Of a stretch of 30,152 bases of DNA, positions 7,209 to 16,038 are shown in pieces. Both the position numbers and the translations under genes were made by a program. The stretch is taken from IMG/VR virus record IMGVR_UViG_3300033571_019869, positions 1-30,152 of that record. One strand, 5' to 3'. Below the pieces are notes generated by a model that did not search any database, was not told where the DNA came from, and saw nothing but the letters and a program-made list of their open reading frames with translations. The first letter of the stretch is position 1; each line of letters begins with the position of its first letter. The stretch is from a virus.

Positions 7209-10200
7209 ATCCATTTGATGAGTTTGACACGCCCAAGCCACAACAGGCCGTCGCGGTGCAGAAAAACCCGTTTGACGAGTTTGACGCGCCTCAGACCCTT
7301 CGGACAGGCGTCAGCACAGACTCAAACCTCCCTGCTTACGCTTCGCTCCCGCTTGATTTCGTCAAAGGCTTTGCTCAGGAAGGGCTAGCGCAGTCTACCT
7401 TTCAGGGCTATAACGCACCCAAGCCTCAGAACATGGCAGAAGGTGTAGGCCAATTTGCAGGCAACATCGGCGGTGGCGTCGCAAACACCCTGACAGGTTC
7501 AGCCGTAGGGGCTGGCCTTGGTGGTCTTGTTGGCCTGATGGGTGGGCCGTTTGCAGGCATCACGGTCCCCGCTGGCATGGCAGGCGGTGCGGCATTAGGC
7601 GGCTTGGCTGGAAACTTTCTGGGCGGGGCCGCTGCTCAATATGACCAGTATCGCAATGAAGGCAAGCCAACAAACCCGTATGCCGTAGCCTTGTCAGGTG
7701 CAGCGAGTGCAGCAGGGCCAATGCTTGGCAGAGCGATTACCAAAGCGGGTGCTCCTGTGTTGAGACGACTGGCAACAGATGCCTCTTTGGGCGCGTTGCT
7801 GTCAGGAGGCACGGATGCGGGCATTCAGCTTTCGGAATCGGGCCGTATTGATCCAGTGCGGGCGGCGCAGATGGCGGCGGTGGGTGCTGGCCTTGGCGGT
7901 GGTGCTGCTTTGCTTCCTGCCCTTGGTGGCCGATTAAAGCGTGATTACCAGATGATGAACCGGAGAAAGTTTTCACCCCGGCCAACGGTTCCCGATCCTG
8001 TGCCGCCGAAAAAGGCACTTGAAATCAAAAAAGTTTTAGTTAAAGGGCTTCTCCCTCAGAAAGAAGTTAGTGCTCAGATTGTCCCGCGCTCACAGCCCGC
8101 ACAAGGCCCATTGACGCCAACACGGTTTGCAAACGTCACGGCCTCAGAGTCCCCAATGACTTCGCCTGACGTGGCACAGGCATTACAGGCAAACGCATCA
8201 ATCGCGCCAACAACGACCAACCAAGGGCGGATTGAGCAGGCCAAAAAGAATCTAGCAGAGAATTATAACGATGTGTTGGCTCGCCTGTCGGATGAGGCCG
8301 ATATTAGCGATCAAACCGCCGTAGATGGGGAAGTGCTTGCCTCGTCCCTTCAAGAGCAAGGAAGATTTGAAGAAGCGATACAGGTCATTTCACAGCTTTC
8401 AGAGAAATTTCGGAAGGCTGGGCAAACTGTCCAAGCGGCGGCTATCTGGAATAAACTCACCCCTGATGGCGCAGTTTACGCCGCAGCAAAAGTAGCCAAG
8501 AAAAGAGGCGTTAAGCTGTCTGAAGAAACAGCAAAAGCGGTTTATGCAATGGGAAAAAGAATTGAGCAGGCAAAAGATAACGTCGAAAGAAAATTACTTG
8601 GTGCTCAGCTATTGGTTATGATAAACAGAGCAGCCCCTAAAACACTGGGCAAAAAGATTTCTACCGTGCAGACCATGAGCCAACTGCTTGCCCCCAAAAC
8701 CGCAGAGCGTAACTTGATTGGCAACCAACTGTTCGGGACGGCAGAAAACTTCTCGGATGTCATTGCCACGGTCGCGGATGCTTTTCTCTCCATCATCACC
8801 AAAAAGCGAACCAAGGTATTACCCCAAACCAAGGCCGCGCTCTCTCGTGGCTATCGTGGCGCGTTGCAAGGCGTGGGCGATGTGGCCCAAGGCATTGACA
8901 CCAGCGGCGGGAATAGCAAATGGGACGTGCAGCGGGTGCCAACCTTTGAAAAGGGGCCTTTGAACTTTCTGGAAAAGGTGATGGGCGTCGAACTGAGCGC
9001 ATCGGATCGGATGTACTACGAAGCCACTTACGGCGAAAGCATCATGAACCAGCTAAAGGCGGCCAAGAAGACACAAAAAATAAACAAAACTTTTCCTTTG
9101 TACAAAAGAAAAGTGATGAAGCTGAATGGCTACAGAGAGGTAAGAATCACCCCGAAGATGCGCGAGACGGCTCATGCTGAAGCCCTGTATCGCACGTTTC
9201 AGGATGACAATAAACTCTCTGATGCCATGGTGGCCCTCAAAAAAGGGATGAATAAAATCGGGATTAAAGATTTTGGCCTCGGCGATCTGGTGCTCAAGTA
9301 TCCTAAAACGCCCTCAAACATCATGATGCGCGGTATGGATTACAGCCCTGTTCAACTTGGCTTTTTGATGAGAGATTTATACGGAGCAATGCGGGGCAAA
9401 GAGTTTAACCAGCGCGATTTTGTGCAGCGGTTTGGCCGATTCACCACGGGTTCACTCGGACTGGGTGCAGGATATTACCTTCGCAAGCTGAATGTCGTCA
9501 CTGCCAAGCCTGACGAAAACAAAGACGTGGCCAATGCCAAGCGGCAAGAAGGCGAATCACGCTATCAGATTAACGCCTCGGCGATACGTCGTTTGTTTGC
9601 CAGTGGCATGAACCCCGCCGCCGCAGCCCCCAAAGAAGGGGATACCTTAGTGTCTTATGACTGGGCGCAACCCTCGGCAATCGCCCTGTCGGCTGGCATC
9701 TCATTGGCCGATGCAGAAGGCACGAATAACGAAAAACTTGCAGTGGACAACGCGGGGCAAGTCGTGCAGAACACGCTGGGCGCAGCAGGCGAAGCCGCCA
9801 AAGCCGCCGTTGCAGGGGCGAACACGTTGGTGGATCAGCCGTTGTTACAGGGCATTACCAAGCTCACCAGCCCTTACAATGATGGCTTAACCCAAGGGCT
9901 TGCTGATGCAGGGCTAGAGGCTCCCGTGGGCTTTGTGCCTCAGTTGGTGGGCAGCGCAGCCAAGCGGATTGACAACACGAAGCGCGATACGTATGACCCC
10001 AACCCGATTAAAGAGGCGGGGAACAAGCTCATTGCCAAGACGCCGTTTGCTAGCAAGATGCTTCCTGAGCAGCGTGACATCTACGGCGAACCGACAGAGC
10101 ACTATCAAGGCGGCTCAAACACCACGTTCAACGTGTTCTTTAACCCCGCCTTTGTAGCCAAAGCCAAGAAAGACCCTATCACCTCGAAGATTCTGGATTT

Positions 10201-10567
10201 ATACCAGCAGACAGGGGAAACGGGCCAGATTCCAAACATGGTGGGACGCAATGTCTCTATCAGCAGGAACGGCTCAACGGTGCAGGTGCAGTTGACGGCG
10301 CAACAGCGCAGCAATTATCAGCGCATTATGGGCAGAACCACCCGCCGCGTGCTGGAACAAATGGCACAAGATCCGCGCTTTGAAATGATTCCTGTGGATA
10401 GACAGGTGGATGAGATGAAAAAATACGTCTCAGCGGTGAACACGGCTACCAAGATTTATTTGTTCGGGCATCGACCCACCAAGAGGAACGCCATGGCGGA
10501 GTATTTTTACCAGATGATTGCTTCTGAAGAAAGCGCATCGGCCCAGAAAGACGCTAAAAAGAAATGA
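7205..10567 (+). CDS. Giant internal virion / ejection protein
   Basis: At 1,120 aa this is the largest product in the window. The N-terminus has two copies of NPFDEFD (about residues 2-8 and 21-27), followed by Gly/Ala membrane-prone stretches (about 90-165 and 215-240). The middle is helical. About residues 500-760 include NLIGNQLFGTAENFSDVIAT and a YPKTPSNIMMRGMDYSPVQLG string resembling large-polyvalent-protein domains seen in phage ejection proteins. Another hydrophobic stretch follows (about 740-760). No lytic transglycosylase motif was seen. It overlaps both neighbours by 4 nt. Transport into the host ahead of DNA is inferred from size, composition and position. Confidence 0.65.
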   Translation: MNPFDEFDTPKPQQAVAVQKNPFDEFDAPQTLRTGVSTDSNLPAYASLPLDFVKGFAQEGLAQSTFQGYNAPKPQNMAEGVGQFAGNIGGGVANTLTGSAVGAGLGGLVGLMGGPFAGITVPAGMAGGAALGGLAGNFLGGAAAQYDQYRNEGKPTNPYAVALSGAASAAGPMLGRAITKAGAPVLRRLATDASLGALLSGGTDAGIQLSESGRIDPVRAAQMAAVGAGLGGGAALLPALGGRLKRDYQMMNRRKFSPRPTVPDPVPPKKALEIKKVLVKGLLPQKEVSAQIVPRSQPAQGPLTPTRFANVTASESPMTSPDVAQALQANASIAPTTTNQGRIEQAKKNLAENYNDVLARLSDEADISDQTAVDGEVLASSLQEQGRFEEAIQVISQLSEKFRKAGQTVQAAAIWNKLTPDGAVYAAAKVAKKRGVKLSEETAKAVYAMGKRIEQAKDNVERKLLGAQLLVMINRAAPKTLGKKISTVQTMSQLLAPKTAERNLIGNQLFGTAENFSDVIATVADAFLSIITKKRTKVLPQTKAALSRGYRGALQGVGDVAQGIDTSGGNSKWDVQRVPTFEKGPLNFLEKVMGVELSASDRMYYEATYGESIMNQLKAAKKTQKINKTFPLYKRKVMKLNGYREVRITPKMRETAHAEALYRTFQDDNKLSDAMVALKKGMNKIGIKDFGLGDLVLKYPKTPSNIMMRGMDYSPVQLGFLMRDLYGAMRGKEFNQRDFVQRFGRFTTGSLGLGAGYYLRKLNVVTAKPDENKDVANAKRQEGESRYQINASAIRRLFASGMNPAAAAPKEGDTLVSYDWAQPSAIALSAGISLADAEGTNNEKLAVDNAGQVVQNTLGAAGEAAKAAVAGANTLVDQPLLQGITKLTSPYNDGLTQGLADAGLEAPVGFVPQLVGSAAKRIDNTKRDTYDPNPIKEAGNKLIAKTPFASKMLPEQRDIYGEPTEHYQGGSNTTFNVFFNPAFVAKAKKDPITSKILDLYQQTGETGQIPNMVGRNVSISRNGSTVQVQLTAQQRSNYQRIMGRTTRRVLEQMAQDPRFEMIPVDRQVDEMKKYVSAVNTATKIYLFGHRPTKRNAMAEYFYQMIASEESASAQKDAKKK

Positions 10568-12603
10568 TGACACCGCCGTTAGGCCCTGACCAGGGGCCTT
10601 TTTTAATGCTACCAGACCAGGGGGCAATGCCCCCGCAGGAGGCGCAAGGCCAGGGGCCGCCAGTGAGCGCTCCGGTGTTTTTGACAGTTACCATTCCTGA
10701 TGATGAGCAGCAGGAAATTGTCAGTATTTGCCAACGGTTCAAACAGGGCGCCATTACCCACGCAAGAGACAAAAAAGAAAGAATGCGTCGCTGTTATGCC
10801 TACACCCGAAGCCAGTTCTTTGGTGATGACCTGTTACCAAGGCTAGCCGCAGAAGGCGCCGAGAAGGACGCACAAACCGGCAGGCCGCAGTTGTTTGTGC
10901 CCGTCACGCGACAGCAAATAAAATTGGTTTACAGCTTTTTGAAGCTTAGTCTTTTCCCCAACGATGAGGATTTTTTTAGAGTCCTCGCCAAAAGTGATAT
11001 TCCTATTTCGCCGCAACATGCCCAAAGGCTTGGCTTAGAGCCACCTGAGCCGTATGTGGCTATGGTTGAGGCGGTTATGGCGCAAGGCGCAGACCCCGCC
11101 ATTGTGCCACCACCCAAGCCGCCTAGTTATATAGCCTTTGAAAAAGATTTAACTGAAGGCCTGAAGTATATTTTTAAAAATATGCGGCTGACGGAACAGC
11201 TTGGCAAAGCGTTATTTGACGCTTGTTGGGCGGGAAGCATGGCCGCAATCCCTTGCGCAAGATTCCCTATTTATTACGAATGGGGAATAAACCCCGTGAC
11301 GGGCGAAGGGGAACCCATTGCCGTTCAGGGGGAACCGGAGCTGGTTGTGGATGTTTGGAACCCCCTGTATTTTTATATTGACCCGCATGCAACCGACAGG
11401 GCCAATGCCAAATGGGGGTATTTCACTACAAAGAAAAAACAAGAACTGCTTGATGGCCCGTACTATATAAATAAAAACAAACTTGACGGCGTTAGCAATA
11501 AAACTGTCAACGATACCAACAGGGGCGGGCAAGCCGGGGTTATGGCGATTAGCCAGTTTAATGAGCTTAGCAACACCTTTGCGGATGTTGAGGATAACGT
11601 TCTCTTTGACCTCTACTACTTTCCGATAATGACGCTGCCCTCTGGCAAGCAATACAGGAACATGCTATTTGCGATTGCTGGAGAGAAAGTTTTGGTGGAG
11701 GCAAGGCCCAACCTGATGCCAAAGGGGTTGCCGCCTGCGGTTTTTAGCACGTGGCTGGATGATAAAGATAGCCCTTACGGCACTGGCCCGGCAGAAGATG
11801 CCTCTGAGTTGCAGCGAAGCATCAATATTATTTTTAACAACATTGTTGAAAACATGGCCAGAAATGGCAATCAGTGGGCGGTTTCACCTGCCACAGACAC
11901 AAGCCAGTTTCATGGTGTTGCTGGCGGCGTCGTTGTTACTGAAAACCCTACGCACGATATCGTCTCGCTTTCTTCTAGCATGGGCCATGTGGCTTCATTG
12001 ATGGAGCTTATCTCCTCAATGAAGTCAGAACTGGAGCTTGTTGTGGGGGCGCAAAACACGCACACGGGTGTTAGTGACAGCATTGCCAAAAGCGCGACGG
12101 AATTCAGAGTGCGGCAAGAAAACAGCATTGGTATAGCCAGGGAAGTGGTTGAGCACATTGCCAGTGATTTTTTAAAGCCAGTGCTTTACAGGCTAATGCT
12201 GCTTGCTTCTGAGCTTATTAAGGAGCCCATTAACGTTCGGATTGATGACAATCTCTATGGCTCAAGATTTGCCAAGGTGGATTTTTCCTTGCTTGCAACC
12301 GGCCAGTACGACATTGAGCTGGTCAGTGTTAATTCATCGCAAAGCAAGGAAGCGCAAATCGGATGGTTAACGCAGGCCATTCAATACCTTGGCTCAAATC
12401 CTATGGCATTGAGCATTTTGGAGCCGTTGATTGTGAAAACGGCGACACTCTCGGGCATTAAAGATGCGCAAAGCCTTCTTAGCGAAGTAAAAGAAAGGAT
12501 GGCACAGCTTGCCAACACCCAACCAGCGGCAGGAACAGGCGAACCTGGCGGCGATTCTGCTGGACAGCCAGGCGTGGAAAATTCTGCTGAAGCCGTTGCT
12601 TGA
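10564..12603 (+). CDS. Portal (head-tail connector) protein
   Basis: The product is 679 aa, close to podovirus portals. The portal forms the dodecameric ring through which DNA is packaged and ejected. Supporting features are the position before scaffold and capsid, an early RCYAYTRSQFFGDDL block, a DVWNPLYFYIDPHATD segment typical of P22/N4/T7-like portals, and a long C-terminal helical region with a Gln/Gly/Pro tail. ATG 10564 overlaps the previous stop. The in-frame ATG at 10606 has AGGGG 9 nt upstream and would exclude a terminator-like hairpin from the coding region, so the first 14 residues are uncertain. Confidence 0.85.
   Translation: MMTPPLGPDQGPFLMLPDQGAMPPQEAQGQGPPVSAPVFLTVTIPDDEQQEIVSICQRFKQGAITHARDKKERMRRCYAYTRSQFFGDDLLPRLAAEGAEKDAQTGRPQLFVPVTRQQIKLVYSFLKLSLFPNDEDFFRVLAKSDIPISPQHAQRLGLEPPEPYVAMVEAVMAQGADPAIVPPPKPPSYIAFEKDLTEGLKYIFKNMRLTEQLGKALFDACWAGSMAAIPCARFPIYYEWGINPVTGEGEPIAVQGEPELVVDVWNPLYFYIDPHATDRANAKWGYFTTKKKQELLDGPYYINKNKLDGVSNKTVNDTNRGGQAGVMAISQFNELSNTFADVEDNVLFDLYYFPIMTLPSGKQYRNMLFAIAGEKVLVEARPNLMPKGLPPAVFSTWLDDKDSPYGTGPAEDASELQRSINIIFNNIVENMARNGNQWAVSPATDTSQFHGVAGGVVVTENPTHDIVSLSSSMGHVASLMELISSMKSELELVVGAQNTHTGVSDSIAKSATEFRVRQENSIGIAREVVEHIASDFLKPVLYRLMLLASELIKEPINVRIDDNLYGSRFAKVDFSLLATGQYDIELVSVNSSQSKEAQIGWLTQAIQYLGSNPMALSILEPLIVKTATLSGIKDAQSLLSEVKERMAQLANTQPAAGTGEPGGDSAGQPGVENSAEAVA
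10581..10604 (+). terminator. Intrinsic-terminator-like hairpin at the start of portal
   Basis: AGGCCC (10581-10586) pairs with GGGCCT (10594-10599) and is followed by five more T. It lies just after the ejection-protein stop and within the first codons of the longer portal frame. It could cut transcription of the head genes unless ribosomes or an antiterminator intervene. Confidence 0.6.
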
Positions 12604-12754
12604 ACAAGGCGGGGCGCCTTCTCCCAGATTAATAAGAAGCATGGATGACGCTTTTGAAAGTGCTACGGCACAAGGAAAAGCGTCTGCGTATAGAGAGCTT
12701 TTGGCAACGCTTGAGATTCTGGCCAACGAGGGCAGGAGAACAGGCACCCATTAA
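12509..12754 (+). CDS. Small protein overlapping the portal 3' end
   Basis: An 81-aa protein starting with TTG at 12509, with AAAGGA 9 nt upstream. It overlaps the end of portal by 95 nt in another frame. The overlapped part reads as convincing protein (LAAILLDSQAWKILLKPLLE), similar from memory to small AWK..LKP helical proteins next to podovirus portals. The remainder is helical and charged. A shorter start at the internal ATG 12632 would lose this segment. Function is unknown; a portal or scaffold accessory role is suggested by position. Confidence 0.6.
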   Translation: MPTPNQRQEQANLAAILLDSQAWKILLKPLLEQGGAPSPRLIRSMDDAFESATAQGKASAYRELLATLEILANEGRRTGTH

Positions 12755-12792
12755 TAGACCCCGCCAGTGTACGCGGTAAAGGGACACATCGC

Positions 12793-12810
12793 GCACCCGG
12801 AGCAGGGTGC
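12793..12810 (+). other. Hairpin before the scaffold gene
   Basis: GCACCC and GGGTGC pair perfectly around GGAGCA inside the 107-nt gap 12755-12861, the longest gap in the head block. No U-tract follows. It may mark an RNA-processing or regulatory site for the highly expressed scaffold and capsid genes. Nothing else was recognised in the gap. Confidence 0.4.
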
Positions 12811-12861
12811 TGGTAGGACTGCCAAAACAGCCATGATTACCCCCGTTTGCTGAGGACATTT

Positions 12862-13485
12862 ATGTCTAACGATTTTGATTTCTCTGACTTCTCTCAGGAC
12901 GTTGAACAAGGACACGCTGAACAGCCACAGGAACAGCCGCCTTCTCAGCCTGCAATAGACCCGGAACAGATTCGTGTAATGCAGGAAAAGCTCGCGGCTG
13001 CCGAGCAGTTCCAAAGACAACTGCAAAGTGTGGTAAACCCACAGCCGCAGTTGTCGCAAGAACAGGTGCAAGTCCAGCAATACCTGGAAACCATGATTGA
13101 CCAGCGCATTGCGCCGCTGCATCAAGCAGCGGCTCAGTACGAGCTCGATAAAACGCGACAGGCTTTTATTGCTGAGAACCCTGATATGGCGCGGCTATTG
13201 CCGCTGCTTGAGCCCTATGCGGCTACTATTCAGAAACTTTTGCAGGCGCATGGGAGCGGGGCACAAATCAGCAACTTGCAGGCGTTACAGAGAGCCAGAG
13301 ATTTTTACAGACAACAGGCGGAGGGACAACCAAACGCAGGGCAGCAGGCCGTTCAGGCGTACAAACAGCACGCGCTGAATATGCAGATGCAGCCAGGCAC
13401 CCAGTTACAACAGCAGCCCCAAGGCGAGCTGAACGGCGCTGCGCTTGAGCAGTTGGTTCGACAGCGACGACTTGGCAAAGCGTAA
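12862..13485 (+). CDS. Capsid assembly scaffolding protein
   Basis: The 207-aa product is acidic at the N-terminus and extremely Gln-rich, with helical stretches (EQIRVMQEKLAAAEQFQRQ and YELDKTRQAFIAENPDM) and a basic C-terminal tail LVRQRRLGKA that would contact coat protein. Composition, length and location between portal and major capsid match podovirus scaffolds. ATG 12862 has TGAGGA 5 nt upstream; the in-frame TTG at 12847 lacks support. It is lost from the mature virion in related phages. Confidence 0.8.
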   Translation: MSNDFDFSDFSQDVEQGHAEQPQEQPPSQPAIDPEQIRVMQEKLAAAEQFQRQLQSVVNPQPQLSQEQVQVQQYLETMIDQRIAPLHQAAAQYELDKTRQAFIAENPDMARLLPLLEPYAATIQKLLQAHGSGAQISNLQALQRARDFYRQQAEGQPNAGQQAVQAYKQHALNMQMQPGTQLQQQPQGELNGAALEQLVRQRRLGKA

Positions 13486-13504
13486 CCCTTTGGAGATTTA
13501 GGAT

Positions 13505-14473
13505 ATGGCTTACGACTCTCTTAATGCTCATATTGAGCAAAACCGCACGCACTACACAACTGAACTACTGATTCGGGCACGGCAGCCCCAGTTGCTCTAT
13601 GACTTTGCCAAAAAAACAACCCTCCCGGATCATTCGGGTACCACGGTGCAATGGCGTCGTTTTAACGCCCTTAGCCGGGTTACAACCCCAATTACGGAAG
13701 GGACGACGCCGGCAGAAACGAACATTAGCATTACGCCAATTACCGGAACCGTTCAGCAGTACGGTAACGTGGTTGGCTATACCGATATGCTGAACACGCA
13801 CGGCATTGACAAGTTTGCCAATGAAGCAATGGACGTGCTTGGGCAGAATGCCGGTGAATCAGTTGAGCTTTTGTTCAGTAACACCCTTGGCGCTGGAACA
13901 AACGTTGTGTACGCAAATGGAAGCGCACGTACAGACGTTGGTTCATCCCACGTTATTTCCCTAGCGCTGCTTCAAAAATGCGCGGCTATTCTGAAGCAGA
14001 ACAAAACGCAGAAATATGGTGCTGATCCAATAAGCGGAAACGCGACCATTGGCAACGGCAGGCTGATTGTTGTGATTGGCCCGGAACAGGAATACGACCT
14101 GATGCGGGACACCACACTTTTGGCGGCACTGACAAACGGCAACACAGATAAATTCTGGACAGGATCCATTGCGAGCCTGCTTGGGATGGAAATTTATGTC
14201 GCCAACGACGCGCCTAAATTTGCGGCGGGCGGGGCTTCAAGCGCCAACGTTTACGGAGCCCTGATGTTTGGCATGGAGGCGTTTGGGGCCATTGACTGCG
14301 TAACTGATGGTGGCAAGTACGTCATGGAAGCCAAGGCGCTTGGCTCTGCTGGTACGGCAGACGCATTGAGCCAGCGCGGGACGGTGGGATGGAAAGCAAA
14401 GCAATGCCTGAAAATCCTGAACAACGCCTTCATGGTTCGGCTGGAGACTGGCGCAACCATAACGGTTGGCTAG
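13505..14473 (+). CDS. Major capsid protein (N4-gp56 family)
   Basis: This 322-aa coat protein matches the N4-gp56 family order: LIRARQPQLLYDFAKK near residue 22, the WRRFNALSRVTTPITEG strand-loop, the TGTVQQYGNVVGYTDMLNT segment, and later VVIGPEQEYDLMRD with a GMEIYVANDAPKF stretch. The fold is expected to be HK97-like. GGAG lies 9 nt upstream, and the gene follows scaffold after 19 nt. It ends in a small Gly/Thr/Val strand. Confidence 0.92.
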   Translation: MAYDSLNAHIEQNRTHYTTELLIRARQPQLLYDFAKKTTLPDHSGTTVQWRRFNALSRVTTPITEGTTPAETNISITPITGTVQQYGNVVGYTDMLNTHGIDKFANEAMDVLGQNAGESVELLFSNTLGAGTNVVYANGSARTDVGSSHVISLALLQKCAAILKQNKTQKYGADPISGNATIGNGRLIVVIGPEQEYDLMRDTTLLAALTNGNTDKFWTGSIASLLGMEIYVANDAPKFAAGGASSANVYGALMFGMEAFGAIDCVTDGGKYVMEAKALGSAGTADALSQRGTVGWKAKQCLKILNNAFMVRLETGATITVG

Positions 14474-14511
14474 CCCGCTTGTTAGATTCCATATTTTAGG
14501 AGGTTCCAAAG

Positions 14512-15333
14512 ATGGGACAACTTTATAAACACCATGTGCAACTTGGGTCACATCACTTTGTTACGGGAACCTGGACATACGCCGTTCCCACAACGGCGAG
14601 CCCCAAGGCTGGCGGTCTGTGGGCAAAAGCAGCAACCGACGAAACATCAACCGTTATTGTTCCGTTCGGCCTGCCTGGCTGTTCTCGTGGCCTTGAAGCG
14701 AAGGTAAAAGCTGTAACCATTCCGATTATTATTGGCACGGCAGCGTTGGATGCGGTAATTACCGCAACGTTGACGCGCTATGACGATTGGGCAGCCCCGC
14801 CTATTGTCTCGCAGACCTTTACTGCTGCGGTCAACGGGTCGCTGATTACCTTTGCGACGGCAATGCTGCCAGCAGGGACTGCGGTGACTGTTAGCACCTC
14901 TGGCGCTCTACCGACTGGGCTTGCGACTTCAACAACCTATTATGTTGGATACCAAGACCCTACAAACCCAACCATTAGCACAGGGCAACTATACACGACG
15001 CTTGGCGCTGCGCTTGCGGCAGGGCCTGCCGGAACTGGGGATCTGGTTGCTTTTACTAGTGCGGGTACCGGCACACAAACCATTGTTGCCGCGAACGTTA
15101 CTGCCACCAATGTGCCAATTACCTTGACAGGCGCACAGGTTACAGCAAATGCACAATGGCGGGAGCTTAAAGCGACGGTAACAACGCCAGAGTTCACTGC
15201 AACAAACGATTACACGGGGCTAAAAGACGCTACCACCTATGCGCTCATTGCATCGTTTAACGCGGCGGCAACAACCGTTGTAAGCGTGTCTGAGCTGCCC
15301 TGGGTTGAATACGAAGAAGCAGGCCTGCTGTAA
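14512..15333 (+). CDS. Capsid-associated beta protein carrying a fibre-type module
   Basis: A 273-aa protein right after the coat gene, with a very strong AGGAGG site 8 nt upstream, which suggests high expression as for decoration proteins. Residues 1-100 and 195-273 form a Thr/Ala/Val-rich beta framework. Residues about 104-190 are a separate module with SGALPTGLATSTTYYVGY and FTSAGTGTQT, related to modules in the fibre proteins further downstream. Cys is nearly absent. Head decoration is the favoured role; a tail-associated role is possible. Confidence 0.6.
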   Translation: MGQLYKHHVQLGSHHFVTGTWTYAVPTTASPKAGGLWAKAATDETSTVIVPFGLPGCSRGLEAKVKAVTIPIIIGTAALDAVITATLTRYDDWAAPPIVSQTFTAAVNGSLITFATAMLPAGTAVTVSTSGALPTGLATSTTYYVGYQDPTNPTISTGQLYTTLGAALAAGPAGTGDLVAFTSAGTGTQTIVAANVTATNVPITLTGAQVTANAQWRELKATVTTPEFTATNDYTGLKDATTYALIASFNAAATTVVSVSELPWVEYEEAGLL

Positions 15334-15343
15334 GGAGCTAAAC

Positions 15344-15369
15344 AGCGCGGGCTGGCAACAGCCCGCGCT
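15344..15369 (+). other. Perfect 10-bp hairpin after the capsid-gene pair
   Basis: AGCGCGGGCT and AGCCCGCGCT pair without mismatch around GGCAAC in the 53-nt gap before the next gene. Only a weak T-rich stretch follows (ATGTTTATG). It could be an attenuator, an RNase site or a 3'-end stabiliser limiting downstream tail-gene transcripts, comparable in position to the T7 terminator after gene 10. Confidence 0.6.
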
Positions 15370-15386
15370 ATGTTTATGAAGGATTT

Positions 15387-15731
15387 ATGCGCTTCCACGT
15401 TACACGTACCATTACCGCAAAAAGCCTTGTTATTGACATTGCCGACAAACAAACAGCCGATACGTTGCAAAGCATGGACACCGGGCCAAAAGAAGAGATT
15501 TATGTTGATGAATTGGAATGCGTTGATTTTCTTTTTGATGGCAACGGAATCGTAAGGCCATGCCTGTTAATTAGCATAAATGGCATCCAGACTCCCCTTT
15601 GGCCCAACAGGGTAAACAAAGTCCCTAGACCTGTTTACCGCGCTTATCAGGAGGCGAAAGAGTATCAAAAGTATGTCGACAAGCTTAACAGTCCACGTCC
15701 ACCGCAATTTTTACCATGGAGCCTTGGATAA
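15387..15731 (+). CDS. Small late protein, unknown function
   Basis: The product is 114 aa. It starts MRFHVTRTITAKSLVIDIAD and carries an acidic EEIYVDELECVDFLFDGNG stretch, then PTPLWPNRV-like and Tyr-rich segments (VYRAYQEAKEYQKYVDKL). AAGGA stands 3-4 nt before the ATG. No domain was recognised. It sits between capsid and tail-adaptor genes, so a head-completion or tail-assembly role is plausible. The next gene starts 1 nt after its stop. Confidence 0.65.
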   Translation: MRFHVTRTITAKSLVIDIADKQTADTLQSMDTGPKEEIYVDELECVDFLFDGNGIVRPCLLISINGIQTPLWPNRVNKVPRPVYRAYQEAKEYQKYVDKLNSPRPPQFLPWSLG

Positions 15732-15732
15732 A

Positions 15733-16038
15733 ATGAACACATTGGAAAGCCTTGAAAAACCAATTGATGCCCTTTCTGGCGTTATTCCAGAAGAAGAAAA
15801 AGCCTCGGTTAAAAAAGCTGCCAAACAAAAACCGGAGCAAGGAATGGAAACTGTCTATATTCCCATTCTGCCAGGGCTTGAGGTAATTGACGAAGAAGTT
15901 GATGGGGTAAAGAAAAAAATAGTGCCATTCTGGGTTGGTGGGATCCGGCTGGCGGTGCCAACGAATGAACAGGTAAAAGTGCCCGCCGCTTATGCCCCTG
16001 TTGTAAAAGCCTATTTGGCTTCGGTGCGGACTGCCTGA
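15733..16038 (+). CDS. Small late protein, unknown function
   Basis: The product is 101 aa. Translation from ATG 15733 follows TTGGA at 4 nt; the frame is open upstream to 15673, but that part overlaps the previous gene and has no site. The first 40 residues are Lys/Glu/Ala-rich and probably disordered. The rest is a compact beta-like segment (TVYIPILPGLEVIDEE and FWVGGIRLAVPTNEQVKVP) ending in an amphipathic helix. Its stop overlaps the next start by one base (TGATG). No family was recognised. Confidence 0.65.
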   Translation: MNTLESLEKPIDALSGVIPEEEKASVKKAAKQKPEQGMETVYIPILPGLEVIDEEVDGVKKKIVPFWVGGIRLAVPTNEQVKVPAAYAPVVKAYLASVRTA

